Assembly: GCF_021343995.1 (NCBI RefSeq)
Contig: NZ_JAJTTE010000019.1
Coordinates: 1 to 64,000, forward strand
Reading direction: 5' to 3'
From: Pseudonocardia terrae
GTDB lineage: Bacteria; Actinomycetota; Actinomycetes; Mycobacteriales; Pseudonocardiaceae
DNA: 64,000 nucleotides
The translations under genes and the position numbers were made by a program. Shown one piece after another: positions 16,379 to 25,209 of this stretch. Positions within the stretch are counted from its first letter, which is position 1; each line of letters opens with the position of its first letter. Below the pieces are notes generated by a model. The model searched no databases and had not been told where the DNA came from. It worked only from the letters and a program-made list of their open reading frames with translations.

Positions 16379-16864
16379 GTGGCCGAGATTGTCGGAGAGC
16401 GGGCACACGCGGGCGACGCCATCGTCGACTACGAGTCGAAGATGTTCGACGACATCCAGGCGGAGCCCGGCGAGAAGGCCTACATCTTCATGCACACCGT
16501 GCCCTACGAGGGCTCCGTGGGCCTGGTCAACATGCTGACCTGCACCCGCATCAACCGGAAGGGGTTCGACACCCACCTCGTGCTCTACGGGCCCGGGGTC
16601 CTGATGGCGTCGGCGACGCGCGGCTTCCCGACGGTGGGGGCCGAGGCGTTCCCCGGGCACATGGCCTACAACAACCAGCTCCAGACCTTCATGAAGGAGG
16701 GGGGCAAGGTCCTGGCCTGCCGGTTCGCCATGGCCGCGCTCTACGGCATGCGGGAGACCGACGTGATCGAGGGCGTGCAGCCCATCCACCCGCTCGACGT
16801 CCTCGACTGCACCCTCACGGCCCGCCGCGAGGGCGCACTGGTGATGCAGACCTGGACGTTGTGA
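16379..16864 (+). CDS. MSMEG_0572/Sll0783 family nitrogen-starvation response protein
   Basis: The 161-residue protein is closely similar in style to Synechocystis Sll0783 and Mycobacterium MSMEG_0572: YIFMHTVPYEGSVGLVN, HLVLYGPGVLMASATRGFPTVG, FPGHMAYNNQLQTFMKEGGKVLACRFAMAALYGM and PIHPLDVLDCTL. This is a marker family of the Nit1C nitrilase/cyanide-assimilation cluster and is induced by nitrogen starvation in cyanobacteria. Its biochemical role is not established. GTG 16379 follows AAGGAGA. It is fourth-from-last in an operon ending with the GNAT gene. Confidence 0.9.
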   Translation: MAEIVGERAHAGDAIVDYESKMFDDIQAEPGEKAYIFMHTVPYEGSVGLVNMLTCTRINRKGFDTHLVLYGPGVLMASATRGFPTVGAEAFPGHMAYNNQLQTFMKEGGKVLACRFAMAALYGMRETDVIEGVQPIHPLDVLDCTLTARREGALVMQTWTL

Positions 16865-16943
16865 GGTGCGACCGGTGGGCGCGCGCCCGGAGCAGAGCCG
16901 AGCCGCGCCCACCGGCCTCCCGCCCCGAGGCACAGGAGCCGAC

Positions 16944-17645
16944 ATGGACCCCTTCCCGGGACCTTCGCACGGAACCCCCGCCGGCCTCCGGCGCGACCAC
17001 GGCACGTCCGGCCTCGACGAGAAGGATCTCGCCGGCGCCAGGATGCAGTGGCGATCGGTGGCGGAGACGCTGTTCCCCGCCCTGATGACGGACCCGGCCG
17101 GCTACGCCGGCGCCGTCGAGGCCATCGGCGCGGTCGCCGCCGCGTTCACGGCCCGTTCCGCGGGCCTCGCCGAGCTCGCGGCCGCCTTCGCCGAGCCGGA
17201 ACGATGCCTCGCCGACCTCGGGGTGCCGATGCGGCCCGGTGTCCCGCCCGTCCTGCTGGTCGCCACCGCGTGCGCGATGCGCGAGCGGGTACTGATCACC
17301 GAGGACGTCCGCCGCTGCCGGGCCGAGGCCGTCCGACGCGCGCGCGAGGCCGGTCGGTGCTGGGCGGTGCTGCAGGGCCCGGACCGGGTGGAGGAGCTCA
17401 CCGGTGGCGGCACCGGCGGGCCGTCGGCCTGCTCCCACCTGCACCTGCCCTCCGGGACCGAGCTGCGCGCGACGATCGACGCGTGGTCGACCTCGCCCTT
17501 CCGCGTGGACGTGATCCCCGCGGACGGCGGCGCGCCGTCGGGCGCCGCGTTCGGGCGCCGTGAGCCCTGGCTCACCGAGTTCGCGCAGCGGCGGAGCGAG
17601 ATCGAGCAACGGGCGGGTTCCGGCCCGCGCCGCGGACAGGAGTGA
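16944..17645 (+). CDS. Unrecognised protein between two Nit1C-type genes
   Basis: A 233-residue soluble protein rich in Ala and Arg, with helical middle segments (AGAVEAIGAVAAAFTARSAGLAELAAAF; VPPVLLVATACAMRERVLITEDV) and a C-terminal SACSHLHLPSGTELRATIDAW. I do not recognise it. ATG 16944 is preceded by CAGGAG and chosen over GTG 16866, which directly follows the upstream stop but has a poor, repetitive N-terminus. The GNAT gene begins one base after its stop, so both are likely co-translated. Confidence 0.6.
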   Translation: MDPFPGPSHGTPAGLRRDHGTSGLDEKDLAGARMQWRSVAETLFPALMTDPAGYAGAVEAIGAVAAAFTARSAGLAELAAAFAEPERCLADLGVPMRPGVPPVLLVATACAMRERVLITEDVRRCRAEAVRRAREAGRCWAVLQGPDRVEELTGGGTGGPSACSHLHLPSGTELRATIDAWSTSPFRVDVIPADGGAPSGAAFGRREPWLTEFAQRRSEIEQRAGSGPRRGQE

Positions 17646-17646
17646 C

Positions 17647-18171
17647 GTGAGCATCACACACCCGGGCAGCGGGGAAGCCGTCCTGCGGTCGGCGCCGGAC
17701 GTCGCCGCACCACGCCGCGAGACGTGCCGCATCGCCCGCACCGACGCGGACCGGGACCTGCACCACCGGGTCCGGCGGGCGGTGTTCGTCCAGGAGCAGG
17801 GACTCTTCCGCCGGTCCGACCGGGACCCGCTCGACGAGAGCGAGGACGTGGTCCACGTGCTCGGGCTCGTCGACGGCGTCGCGGCCGGCGCGGTGCGCCT
17901 CTACCCGTGCCGCGAGAAGGACCCTCGCGACGGGCTCTGGAAGGGCGACCGGCTCGCCGTCCTGCCCGGCAGGCGGGCGGGGCACCTCGGCGCGGCCCTG
18001 GTCCGGTTCGCCGTGTCGACGGCGGGTGCGCTGGGCGGACAGCGGATGCGTGCGCTCGTGCAGGCGCCCAACGAGGTGTTCTTCCACCGCCTCGGCTGGA
18101 CCTCGACCGGCGGCCCCGTGGACTACCTGGGCGTGCCGCACGTGCGGATGGAGATCGCGCTCGGCCCGTGA
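17647..18171 (+). CDS. MSMEG_0567-type GNAT N-acetyltransferase of Nit1C clusters
   Basis: The 174-residue protein has a GNAT fold with VRRAVFVQEQGLF and SDRDPLDESEDVVHVLGLV, GAVRLYP, the acetyl-CoA-binding region WKGDRLAVLPGRRAGHLGAALVRFA, and QAPNEVFFHRLGW near the C-terminus. The EQGLFxxSDRD block is characteristic of the MSMEG_0567/Sll0786 nitrogen-starvation acetyltransferase family. These occur beside the Nit1 nitrilase in Nit1C clusters. No nitrilase is present here; a nitrile hydratase lies 8 kb away. GTG 17647 overlaps the untranslated join with the previous gene. Confidence 0.85.
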   Translation: MSITHPGSGEAVLRSAPDVAAPRRETCRIARTDADRDLHHRVRRAVFVQEQGLFRRSDRDPLDESEDVVHVLGLVDGVAAGAVRLYPCREKDPRDGLWKGDRLAVLPGRRAGHLGAALVRFAVSTAGALGGQRMRALVQAPNEVFFHRLGWTSTGGPVDYLGVPHVRMEIALGP

Positions 18172-18182
18172 GCCGGCGTCGC

Positions 18183-21100
18183 TCACCGGGTGCGGCGGTC
18201 GGGTGTGACCAGGCGGCCGCGCTCGACGAAACCGTCACGCAGGTCGGGCGGGAGCCGGCCGGCCACGCGGGCGCGCGCCTCGTCCCGCGGCCCCGGTTCG
18301 CCGAGCTGCGCGATCAGGAGGTCGGAGCCCGTGGTGACCGCGAGCCGCGCCGCCTCGGCGGGTCGGTCGAGATGGTGCAGGGCGAGCGCCTCGTACTTCG
18401 GCGACTGGAACCGGCGTGCCTCCGCGAGCAGCTCCTCCGCCACCGAGCGATCCCACCGGGCCCGCATCTCGAGCAGGCGCATGACCGCGCGCGGCCGGAA
18501 CGGGAGCGGCACGTCGAGCATCGGACGGGCCGACTCGACGAGCGCTGCGGCGTCGTCCGTCCGGCCGCGCAGCAGGTCGCAGTCCGCCATCGCGAGCAGG
18601 GCGTGGAGCTCCTGCTCGAGCTCGAGCGCTCCCCCGCCGCGCCGGGCGAGCTCGACGGCGGCCTCGGCGTGGTCCCGGGCCCGCTCGACCTGCCCGAGCT
18701 CCTGCCACACCCACGACGTCGTGGTCTCGACGCCGGCGCGGTAGAAGGTCAGCTTCTCCGCGTCGATCAGGCTGCGTGCCGACCCGAGGGCCCGCAGGGC
18801 GCCCGCGAAGTCGCCGGAGTTGCCACGGGCGAGGGCGGTGAAGAACAGCGTCTGCAGCAGCGGCCGGAACTCCCCCGTCCGGCGGCACAGCATCGCGGCC
18901 CGCGCCAGGACGTCCTGGGCCTCGCCGAACCTGTCCTGGTGCTCGAGCAGCGCACCCCGGTAGGCGAGCGCGACGGCCGCGGCGGCGTCCTCGGGGTTCG
19001 CCGCCAGGACGCGGTCGTAGGCCGCCTCGGCGCCCGCGTAGTCGCCGTCCCAGTGCCGGACGCGGCCGAGGAGCAGGCTCGCGCTGGGCAGCGCGCCGGG
19101 GGCTGCCGCCGCCGTCTCCGCGAGGTGCGTGGCCTGCTCGGCGAGGCCGACGGCGCCCATCGCATCGCGGGCGTAGAGGGCGTCCCACCCGAGCTGTTCG
19201 AGGGCCTTGGCCTCCAGGTCGAGGTCCCCGACGTCACGGGCGAGCCCGAGTGCGGTCTCGTGGTCGGCCCGGGCGTCGTCGTACCGGCCGAGGTCGGACC
19301 GGACCTGCCCGCGGCGCAGGTGCGCCGCGAACAGCTGCGCGTCGTCGCCGCCCGCGGCCGCCGCGGCGACGGCACGGTCGAGGAGCCGTTCGGCGTCGGA
19401 CTGCGCGAACACCAGGTGTGCGGCCTCGGCGGCGGCCGTCCAGGCCTCGGCGGCCCCTCGGTGGTCGCCGGCGGCCGCGAGCTGCTCCGCCGCCGCCTCC
19501 GGCTTCGTTTCCAGCAGCCGGGCGGCGCGGCGGTGCCGGCTGATCCGCACCGGTTCCGCCACCGACGAGTACGCCACCTGGCGCACGACGTCGTTCGCGA
19601 AGCGGAAGTCCGCCCCCTGCTCGGTGAGCAGACCGGCCCGGATCGCCCGCGCCGCAGCCTCGGCGCACGCCTCGACGTCGGTCTCGGCCAGGGCGGCCAG
19701 CTCGTCGAGGCCGAACGCCGTGCCGAAGATCGACCCCAGGGCGAGCAGCCGCTCGACGGCGGTGCCCGCGTGCTCGATGCGTGCGGCGACGGCGTCGTGG
19801 AGGCTGTGCGGGATCGGGAGGTCGTCCGTCCTCCCGCCGACCGCGGGGGCCCGGAGCACCTCGGTCACGAAGAGCGGCGACCCTCCGGTCCACGACCAGA
19901 TGCGGTCGGCGTCGAACGGCAGCCCGGACTGCGCGACGAGATCGGCGACGTCGGTCCGGCTCAGCGGCCGCAGCTCGACGACGGACGCGACGTCGCGCAA
20001 CGCGGCCGTGACCGCGGGGTCCTCCGTGGTGTCCTCGGTGAGCAGGACCATCATCCGGCTGCCCCGCCAGTGCTGGGTCAGGACGTGCAGTGCCTGGAGC
20101 GTGGAGTCGCTCGCGTGCTGCACGTCCTCCACGGCCAGCAGCAGCGGCTGGCGCGTCCCGAGCCGGACGAGGAACCCGCTGAGGGCGTCGAGCCCGCGCA
20201 GGTGCTCGAGCTCCGGACCGGCCCGCTGGTACGGCGCCTCCCCGACCACGTCCGCGACCTCGGGGATCAGCGAGGTGAGGGTGCCGAGCCGCGCGCCCGC
20301 CAGCTCCCTGATCTCCGTCGCGGTCATCCGGTGCACGAGGGCCCCGACGAGCTGGACGACGGGCTGGAGGTACAGGGACTTCTCGGCCGCGTAGCAGGCG
20401 ACCTGGACGACGGTCGCCCCCGCGTCGCCGGCCTCCGCCAGGAGCGCGCGGGCCAGCGAGCTCTTGCCGAGGCCGGCCTCGCCGGTGAGGACCACCATGG
20501 ACGGAGAGCCCGCGCTCGCGGCCGCCCACCGCTCCCGCAGGGTGCGCAGCTCTGCGTCGCGGCCCACCAGGGCCCGGCCGGTGGGTCCGTCGCGGTCGGA
20601 CCACCGGGCGCCGACGGCCTCGGCGCGGAGCACCGACAGGTGCACCGCCTGGATGCCGGGCGAGGGGTCGATGCCGAGGTGCTCGGCGAGCGCCTCGCGG
20701 AGGGCGCGGTAGATCACCAGGGCTGCTCCCGGGCGGCCCGCGCGCTGGTGGGCGAGCATCACCACCCGGCAGGCCTCCTCGTCGAGCGGGTCCCCCTGCA
20801 GCACGGCGGAACCGACCTGGACGGCGGTGTCGAACGCACCGAGCTCGAGCGCCGCCCTGCTCCACAGGAGCCGGGCTTCCTGCAGCCGCGCCGAGACCCG
20901 GTCCCGCAGGGCCCGGACCCACCGGTCCGCCCGGTCGCCGGCCAACGGCGTGTCGGCCGCCAGGAGCTTCACGGCCTGCTCCCCCGCGGCCGCGGCCAGG
21001 GCGAAGCGGCCCCGCCCGAGCTCCGTGTCCGCCTGCTGCACCAGCTCCACGGCCTCGTGCAGATCCACCACGACCGACTCCGCGGTCAGCCGGTACCCGG

Positions 21101-21359
21101 CGGGCGACCCCTCGATGCGCTCGCGGCCCAGCGCGCGCCGGAGCCTGCTGACCAGCGCCGCGACGTTCCGGTCGACCCGGTCCGGCGGGTCCGCGTCGGG
21201 CCACACCGCGTCGACGAGCTGGTCGAGGGGGACGAGCTCGCCCGCCCGGAGGGCGAGGACGGCCAGGACGCGCGCGGCCTTCCCCGTCGGCACGGGTGCG
21301 TTCAGCCCGCCCTCGACGGTGAAGGGTCCGAGCACGCAGATCCGGAGGACCGGGACCAC
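18183..21359 (-). CDS. AfsR/SARP-type large transcriptional regulator (BTAD, AAA ATPase, TPR)
   Basis: A 1058-residue protein with an OmpR-type winged helix at residues 5-95 (LGPFTVEGG, VLAVLALRAGELVPLDQLVDAVWPD), a bacterial transcriptional activation domain at 97-245 (DLHEAVELVQQADTELG), an NB-ARC-like ATPase with Walker A GEAGLGKSS at 293-301, and a long TPR-like C-terminus. No LuxR-type C-terminal helix-turn-helix is seen. Such proteins are ATP-dependent activators of pathway genes. It is divergent from the carbamate kinase operon and probably activates it and the neighbouring nitrogen genes. The start is GTG 21359. A 1230-codon open frame on the other strand is a GC-driven shadow. Confidence 0.88.
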   Translation of the reverse strand: MVPVLRICVLGPFTVEGGLNAPVPTGKAARVLAVLALRAGELVPLDQLVDAVWPDADPPDRVDRNVAALVSRLRRALGRERIEGSPAGYRLTAESVVVDLHEAVELVQQADTELGRGRFALAAAAGEQAVKLLAADTPLAGDRADRWVRALRDRVSARLQEARLLWSRAALELGAFDTAVQVGSAVLQGDPLDEEACRVVMLAHQRAGRPGAALVIYRALREALAEHLGIDPSPGIQAVHLSVLRAEAVGARWSDRDGPTGRALVGRDAELRTLRERWAAASAGSPSMVVLTGEAGLGKSSLARALLAEAGDAGATVVQVACYAAEKSLYLQPVVQLVGALVHRMTATEIRELAGARLGTLTSLIPEVADVVGEAPYQRAGPELEHLRGLDALSGFLVRLGTRQPLLLAVEDVQHASDSTLQALHVLTQHWRGSRMMVLLTEDTTEDPAVTAALRDVASVVELRPLSRTDVADLVAQSGLPFDADRIWSWTGGSPLFVTEVLRAPAVGGRTDDLPIPHSLHDAVAARIEHAGTAVERLLALGSIFGTAFGLDELAALAETDVEACAEAAARAIRAGLLTEQGADFRFANDVVRQVAYSSVAEPVRISRHRRAARLLETKPEAAAEQLAAAGDHRGAAEAWTAAAEAAHLVFAQSDAERLLDRAVAAAAAGGDDAQLFAAHLRRGQVRSDLGRYDDARADHETALGLARDVGDLDLEAKALEQLGWDALYARDAMGAVGLAEQATHLAETAAAAPGALPSASLLLGRVRHWDGDYAGAEAAYDRVLAANPEDAAAAVALAYRGALLEHQDRFGEAQDVLARAAMLCRRTGEFRPLLQTLFFTALARGNSGDFAGALRALGSARSLIDAEKLTFYRAGVETTTSWVWQELGQVERARDHAEAAVELARRGGGALELEQELHALLAMADCDLLRGRTDDAAALVESARPMLDVPLPFRPRAVMRLLEMRARWDRSVAEELLAEARRFQSPKYEALALHHLDRPAEAARLAVTTGSDLLIAQLGEPGPRDEARARVAGRLPPDLRDGFVERGRLVTPDRRTR

Positions 21360-21403
21360 CCGATGAGCCTACCCGGAGATCGGCGACGAGGCCTAGCCGT
21401 TCT

Positions 21404-21418
21404 CCTACTATGGTAAAC
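21404..21418 (+). promoter_or_regulatory. CTACTAT-type site upstream of the carbamate kinase operon
   Basis: CCTACTATGGTAAAC lies about 50 bases ahead of the carbamate kinase start in an AT-richer divergent spacer. The CTACTAT core recurs near 26914-26929 and 29069-29087, next to the nitrile hydratase and allGH operons. It may be a shared operator or the -10 region of a common promoter class. Confidence 0.45.
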
Positions 21419-21468
21419 GTCTGTAACCTATGATGAAGTTCGGCCGAGGTTCCGGAGGCAACGACGCT

Positions 21469-22443
21469 ATGCCGAAGACTGCCGTGGTGGCCTTGGGGGG
21501 CAACGCGATCACCCTCAGCGGCCAGGCCGGGACGTTCGCCGAGCAGGTGGCGAACGCCCGCGCGATGGCGGGTGCGCTGTGCGCCGTGCGCGACGCCGGG
21601 TGGAACGTCGTGGTCGTCCACGGCAACGGCCCGCAGATCGGGAACCTGGCGATCCAGCAGGAGGAGGGCGCGGACCGCGTCCCGGAGCTCCCCCTGTTCT
21701 GGCTCGACGCGATGACGGAGGGGCAGATCGGCTGCCTGCTGACCCTCGCCCTGCGCGAGTGCGGTGGCCCGGACCTCCCCGGGATCGTCGCGGTGGTGAC
21801 CCACACCCGGGTCGAGCCCGACGATCCGGCGTTCGGGCGCCCGACCAAGCCGATCGGTCCGTTCTTCGACGAGGACACCGCCGGGCGGCACGTCCGCGAG
21901 CGGGGCTGGACCGTCGGCGAGGACTCCGGCCGGGGGTTCCGCAGGCTGGTCCCCTCCCCCGAACCCCACGAGATCGTCGAGCTCGACGACATCCGGTCCC
22001 TGGTGGACCGCGGGTCCGTGGTGATCGCCGCCGGGGGTGGCGGGATCCCGGTGGTGCGGGAGGGGCGCACCCTCCGCGGGGTCGAGGCGGTGATCGACAA
22101 GGACCTCGCCGCGGAACGCCTCGCCACCTCGCTCGGCGCCGACGCCCTGGTGCTCGTGACCGCCGTGCCCCGGGTGATGGTCGGCTTCGGGACCCCCGAC
22201 GCACGTCCGCTCGTCGTCGTGGGCCTCGCGGAGCTGCGCTCGCTCGCGGCCGACGGCCAGTTCCCGGAGGGCAGCATGGGCCCGAAGGTCCGCGCCGCGA
22301 CCCGGTTCGTCGACGCGACGGGCGGCACCGCGGTCATCACCGACACCGAGCACCTCGTGGCCACGCTCGTTCCCGGCGCCCCTGCCGAGGAGAAGGGCAC
22401 CCGCGTCCTCCCCGTCGCCTCCCCGCTCGGAGCAGCATCGTGA
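21469..22443 (+). CDS. arcC: Carbamate kinase
   Basis: Carbamate kinase transfers phosphate from carbamoyl phosphate to ADP, yielding ATP and carbamate. The 324-residue protein has the amino-acid-kinase fold motifs VALGGNAI, VVVHGNGPQIGNLA, DAMTEGQIGCLL, PTKPIGPFF, VIAAGGGGIPVV, AVIDKDLAAERLA and PEGSMGPKVRAA. ATG 21469 follows CCGGAGG. It overlaps the FdrA-like gene by 4 bases. With FdrA/AllF, AllG and AllH it forms the allantoin-type oxamate carbamoyltransferase module, in which the equivalent E. coli kinase is AllK (YbcF). Confidence 0.93.
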   Translation: MPKTAVVALGGNAITLSGQAGTFAEQVANARAMAGALCAVRDAGWNVVVVHGNGPQIGNLAIQQEEGADRVPELPLFWLDAMTEGQIGCLLTLALRECGGPDLPGIVAVVTHTRVEPDDPAFGRPTKPIGPFFDEDTAGRHVRERGWTVGEDSGRGFRRLVPSPEPHEIVELDDIRSLVDRGSVVIAAGGGGIPVVREGRTLRGVEAVIDKDLAAERLATSLGADALVLVTAVPRVMVGFGTPDARPLVVVGLAELRSLAADGQFPEGSMGPKVRAATRFVDATGGTAVITDTEHLVATLVPGAPAEEKGTRVLPVASPLGAAS

Positions 22444-23972
22444 CCACGTCCGTCCGGATCCACCGCGACACCTACGTCGACTCGGTCGTCCAGCTCGCGG
22501 GCACCCGCGCCCTGCGGGCCGCGCCCGAGGTCGAGTGGGCCACCGCCGTCATGGCCACGCCCGCCAACGTCGCGACCCTGCTCGCCGAGGGGTTCGACGG
22601 CGACGACCTGGCGCAGGCGACCGCCAACGACCTCGTGATCGCGGTCCGCGCAGGTAGCGGGGCGGCGGCCGGAGCGGCCGTCGACGTCGGCGAGCGGGCG
22701 ATGTTCGAGCGCCGCGGCGGTCCCGAGCAGGCCGAGGTCCCCGTCCGGTCCCTCGACGACGCCCTGCGCCGCGCCCCCGGGACGAACCTCGCCGTGGTGT
22801 CGGTGCCGGGCGAGTACGCCGCGCTGGAGGCGCACAAGGCGCTGTCGGCGGGGCTCGACGTCCTGCTGTTCAGCGACAACGTCTCGGTGGAGGACGAGAT
22901 CGAGCTGAAGGACCGGGCGGCCGCGCTCGGTCGCCTCGTGATGGGTCCCGGCGCCGGGACGGCGATGCTGGGCCGCACCTGCCTCGGGTTCGCGAACGTC
23001 GTGGCCGACGGCGCCGTCGCGGTGGTGGCCGCCGCGGGCACGGGCGCGCAAGAGGCCGCGACGCTCGTCGACCGCTGGGGCGCCGGGGTGTCCCATGTGG
23101 TCGGCCTGGGTGGACGGGACCTCGGCGCCCGGGTGGGCGGGCGGATGGCCCGGGCGGCGCTCGACGGCCTGATCGCCGACCCGGGGACGGAGCTCGTCCT
23201 GCTGGTCTCGAAACCGCCGGACGTCGCGGTGGCGCACGAGGTCGTGCGCGCCGCCGGCGGCAAGCCCGTGGTCGCCGCGCTCATCGGGGTCCCGGAGGAC
23301 TTCGCCGCACCCGAGGGCGTGACCGTGACGCGGACGCTGGAGGCCGGCGCACGGGCGGCGGTCCGGGCTCGCGGTCTCCCCGATCCCGACGTCGCGCCCG
23401 GTCTGGCCGACCGGGTCCGCGAGGCGATCGCGGACCTCGGACCTGGGCGCACGCTGGTGCGCGGGCTGTTCTCCGGAGGGACGCTCTGCTTCGAGTCCCT
23501 GGTGATCCTCGCCGACGTCCTGGGCGACGTGCACTCCAACACCCCGCTGCGGGCCGACCTCGGACTGCCGGCCCCGGCCGGGGCGCACGTGTGCCTGGAC
23601 CTCGGCGAGGAGGAGTACACGCAGGGCAGGCCGCACCCCATGATCGACCCGAAGGCCCGTATCGAGCTGCTGCGCGAGCAGGCCGCGGATCCCGCGGTGG
23701 CCGCCGTCGTGCTCGACGTCGTCCTCGGCTACGGGGCGCACCCCGATCCCGCCGCCGAGCTCGGTCCCGTCTGCGCGGAGATCGCCGCCGCGGGCGGTCC
23801 GAAGGTGATCGTCTACGTCCTCGGCACCGAGCGGGACCCGCAGGGGATCGAGCGGCAGCGCCGAGCGTTCGCCGACGCGGGCTGCCTGGTCACCGAGACC
23901 GCCGCCCGGGCCTCCCTGGCGGCGGCCGCCCTCGCCCTGCGCGACCCCTCGCTGGCGGAGAAGCCGCTGTGA
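22440..23972 (+). CDS. allF: FdrA/AllF-type acyl-CoA-synthetase-like subunit of oxamate carbamoyltransferase
   Basis: The 510-residue protein has two succinyl-CoA-synthetase-like domains, as in E. coli FdrA. The N-terminal part contains FSDNVSVEDEIELKDRAAALGRLVMGPGAGTAM and GFANVV; the C-terminal part has RGLFSGGTLCFES, GEEEYTQGRPHPMIDP and DVVLGYGAHPDPAAEL. In E. coli FdrA with YlbE and YlbF (now AllFGH) makes oxamate carbamoyltransferase, which phosphorolyses oxalurate to oxamate and carbamoyl phosphate. The latter feeds the carbamate kinase encoded just upstream. It starts at GTG 22440 within the kinase stop (GTGA). The AllG and AllH partners are on the opposite strand at 26.9-29.1 kb. Confidence 0.88.
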   Translation: MTTSVRIHRDTYVDSVVQLAGTRALRAAPEVEWATAVMATPANVATLLAEGFDGDDLAQATANDLVIAVRAGSGAAAGAAVDVGERAMFERRGGPEQAEVPVRSLDDALRRAPGTNLAVVSVPGEYAALEAHKALSAGLDVLLFSDNVSVEDEIELKDRAAALGRLVMGPGAGTAMLGRTCLGFANVVADGAVAVVAAAGTGAQEAATLVDRWGAGVSHVVGLGGRDLGARVGGRMARAALDGLIADPGTELVLLVSKPPDVAVAHEVVRAAGGKPVVAALIGVPEDFAAPEGVTVTRTLEAGARAAVRARGLPDPDVAPGLADRVREAIADLGPGRTLVRGLFSGGTLCFESLVILADVLGDVHSNTPLRADLGLPAPAGAHVCLDLGEEEYTQGRPHPMIDPKARIELLREQAADPAVAAVVLDVVLGYGAHPDPAAELGPVCAEIAAAGGPKVIVYVLGTERDPQGIERQRRAFADAGCLVTETAARASLAAAALALRDPSLAEKPL

Positions 23973-25129
23973 GCCCGCGGATCGCGCTCGTGTCCTACTC
24001 CGTGAAGCCGCGCGGCGGCGTCGTCCACACGCTGTCCCTGGCCGAGGCCCTGCACCGCCGGGGCGCGGACGTCCGGCTGGTCCTGCTCGGCGACCCGGAC
24101 GTCCCGCTGTTCCATCCGACGCCGGTGCCGCACACGATCCTGCCCGCTCCGACCCACGCCGGGACCACGCTCGACGACCGTGTCTTCGCCGCGATCGACA
24201 CCCTCGAGGCCGGGCTGGCGGAGCTCGCCGGGCAGGTCGACGTCGTCCACGCGCAGGACTGCATCGCCGCCCGGGCCGCCGCACGCGTCCGGGACGCGGG
24301 TGCGCCCGTCACGCTCGTCCGCACCGTCCATCACGTCGACGACTTCCGCACCCGCACGTTGATGGACTGCCAACGCGCGGCCATCGTCGAGCCCGACGTC
24401 GTCCTGGTCGTCAGTGAGCAGTGGCGGGACATCCTCCGGGCGGACTACGGCCGGGAGGCCACCGTGGTCCCGAACGGCGTCGACCCGGACCGCCTGCCCG
24501 CGCCCGGCCGCTCGCTCAGGGCCGCCCTGCGGACGCGGGTACCCGCCGGCCGCTTCCTCCTGCTCGGCGTCGGCGGTGTCGAGCCGCGCAAGGGCACCGT
24601 CCACGCGTTCCGGGCGCTCGCACAGGTGAAACGGGAGCGCGGGCCGGTGGCGTCCCTGGTCGTCGTCGGCGGCCACTCCTTCCAGGACCACGCGGCCTAC
24701 CGCGAGGCTGCGCTCGGGATGCTGCCCGAACTCGGGCTCGTGCTCGGCGAGGACGTGGTGCTCGCCGGGACGGTGAGCGAGGAGGAGCTCGCCGGCTGGT
24801 TCCACACCGCCGACGCGCTCTGCTTCCCCTCGGTCAAGGAGGGCTGGGGCCTCGCGGTGCTGGAGGCCCTCGCGGCGGGGCTCCCGGTCGTCGCCTCGGA
24901 TCTGCCCGTCTTTCGCGAGTACCTCACCGACGGCGTCGACGCGCTCCTGCCCCCGGTCGGGGACCACGGGGCGATCGCCGACGCGATGCTGCGGCTCGTC
25001 GACGAACCGCGGCTGCGGTCGGCTCTCGCCGCGGCAGGCGCGGCGATCCTGCCGCGCTTCACGTGGGAGGCCAGTGCCGCCCGGCATCTCGAGATCTACG
25101 ACGAGCTCCGGGTCGGCAGCCGGGTTTGA
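23969..25129 (+). CDS. MSMEG_0565-type family 4 glycosyltransferase
   Basis: A 386-residue GT-B glycosyltransferase. The N-terminal domain has SYSVKPRGGVVHTLSLAEALHRRGADVRLV and DVVHAQDCIAARAA; the C-terminal donor domain has VPNGVDPDRL, GVEPRKGT, VVGGHSFQDHAAYR and PSVKEGWGLAVLEALAAGLPVVASDLPVFREYL. It resembles MSMEG_0565, a glycosyltransferase found repeatedly with Nit1C nitrilase clusters; its acceptor is unknown. GTG 23969 overlaps the FdrA stop. Linkage with carbamate kinase and FdrA in one operon is unusual and is a second Nit1C marker in this island. Confidence 0.85.
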   Translation: MSPRIALVSYSVKPRGGVVHTLSLAEALHRRGADVRLVLLGDPDVPLFHPTPVPHTILPAPTHAGTTLDDRVFAAIDTLEAGLAELAGQVDVVHAQDCIAARAAARVRDAGAPVTLVRTVHHVDDFRTRTLMDCQRAAIVEPDVVLVVSEQWRDILRADYGREATVVPNGVDPDRLPAPGRSLRAALRTRVPAGRFLLLGVGGVEPRKGTVHAFRALAQVKRERGPVASLVVVGGHSFQDHAAYREAALGMLPELGLVLGEDVVLAGTVSEEELAGWFHTADALCFPSVKEGWGLAVLEALAAGLPVVASDLPVFREYLTDGVDALLPPVGDHGAIADAMLRLVDEPRLRSALAAAGAAILPRFTWEASAARHLEIYDELRVGSRV

Positions 25130-25163
25130 CGCCGCCCGGTCCGGACCGTGAGGGCCCGCCGCC

Positions 25164-25204
25164 GGACGCCCCCGACGCCCGGTCCTGCCGGCGCGGGGGC
25201 GTCC
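25164..25204. terminator. Bidirectional terminator between convergent operons
   Basis: GGACGCCCCC (25164-25173) pairs perfectly with GGGGGCGTCC (25195-25204) across a GC-rich loop that can pair further. It lies exactly between the glycosyltransferase stop (25129) and the end of the leftward nitrile hydratase accessory gene (25210). Confidence 0.7.
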
Positions 25205-25209
25205 GCCCG

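Noticed and set aside
17724-21416. A 1230-codon open frame on the plus strand opposite the AfsR-like gene
   Set aside because: The translation is low-complexity Arg/Gly/Ala/Pro typical of GC-rich antisense frames and has no domain; the minus-strand protein has clear domains throughout.
22440-23972. Succinyl-CoA synthetase
   Set aside because: The domain layout and the linkage to carbamate kinase, DUF1116 and DUF2877 fit FdrA/AllF rather than SucCD.
21408-24284. A 958-codon minus-strand frame opposite carbamate kinase and FdrA
   Set aside because: No recognisable domain, no ribosome site, and strong coding on the other strand.
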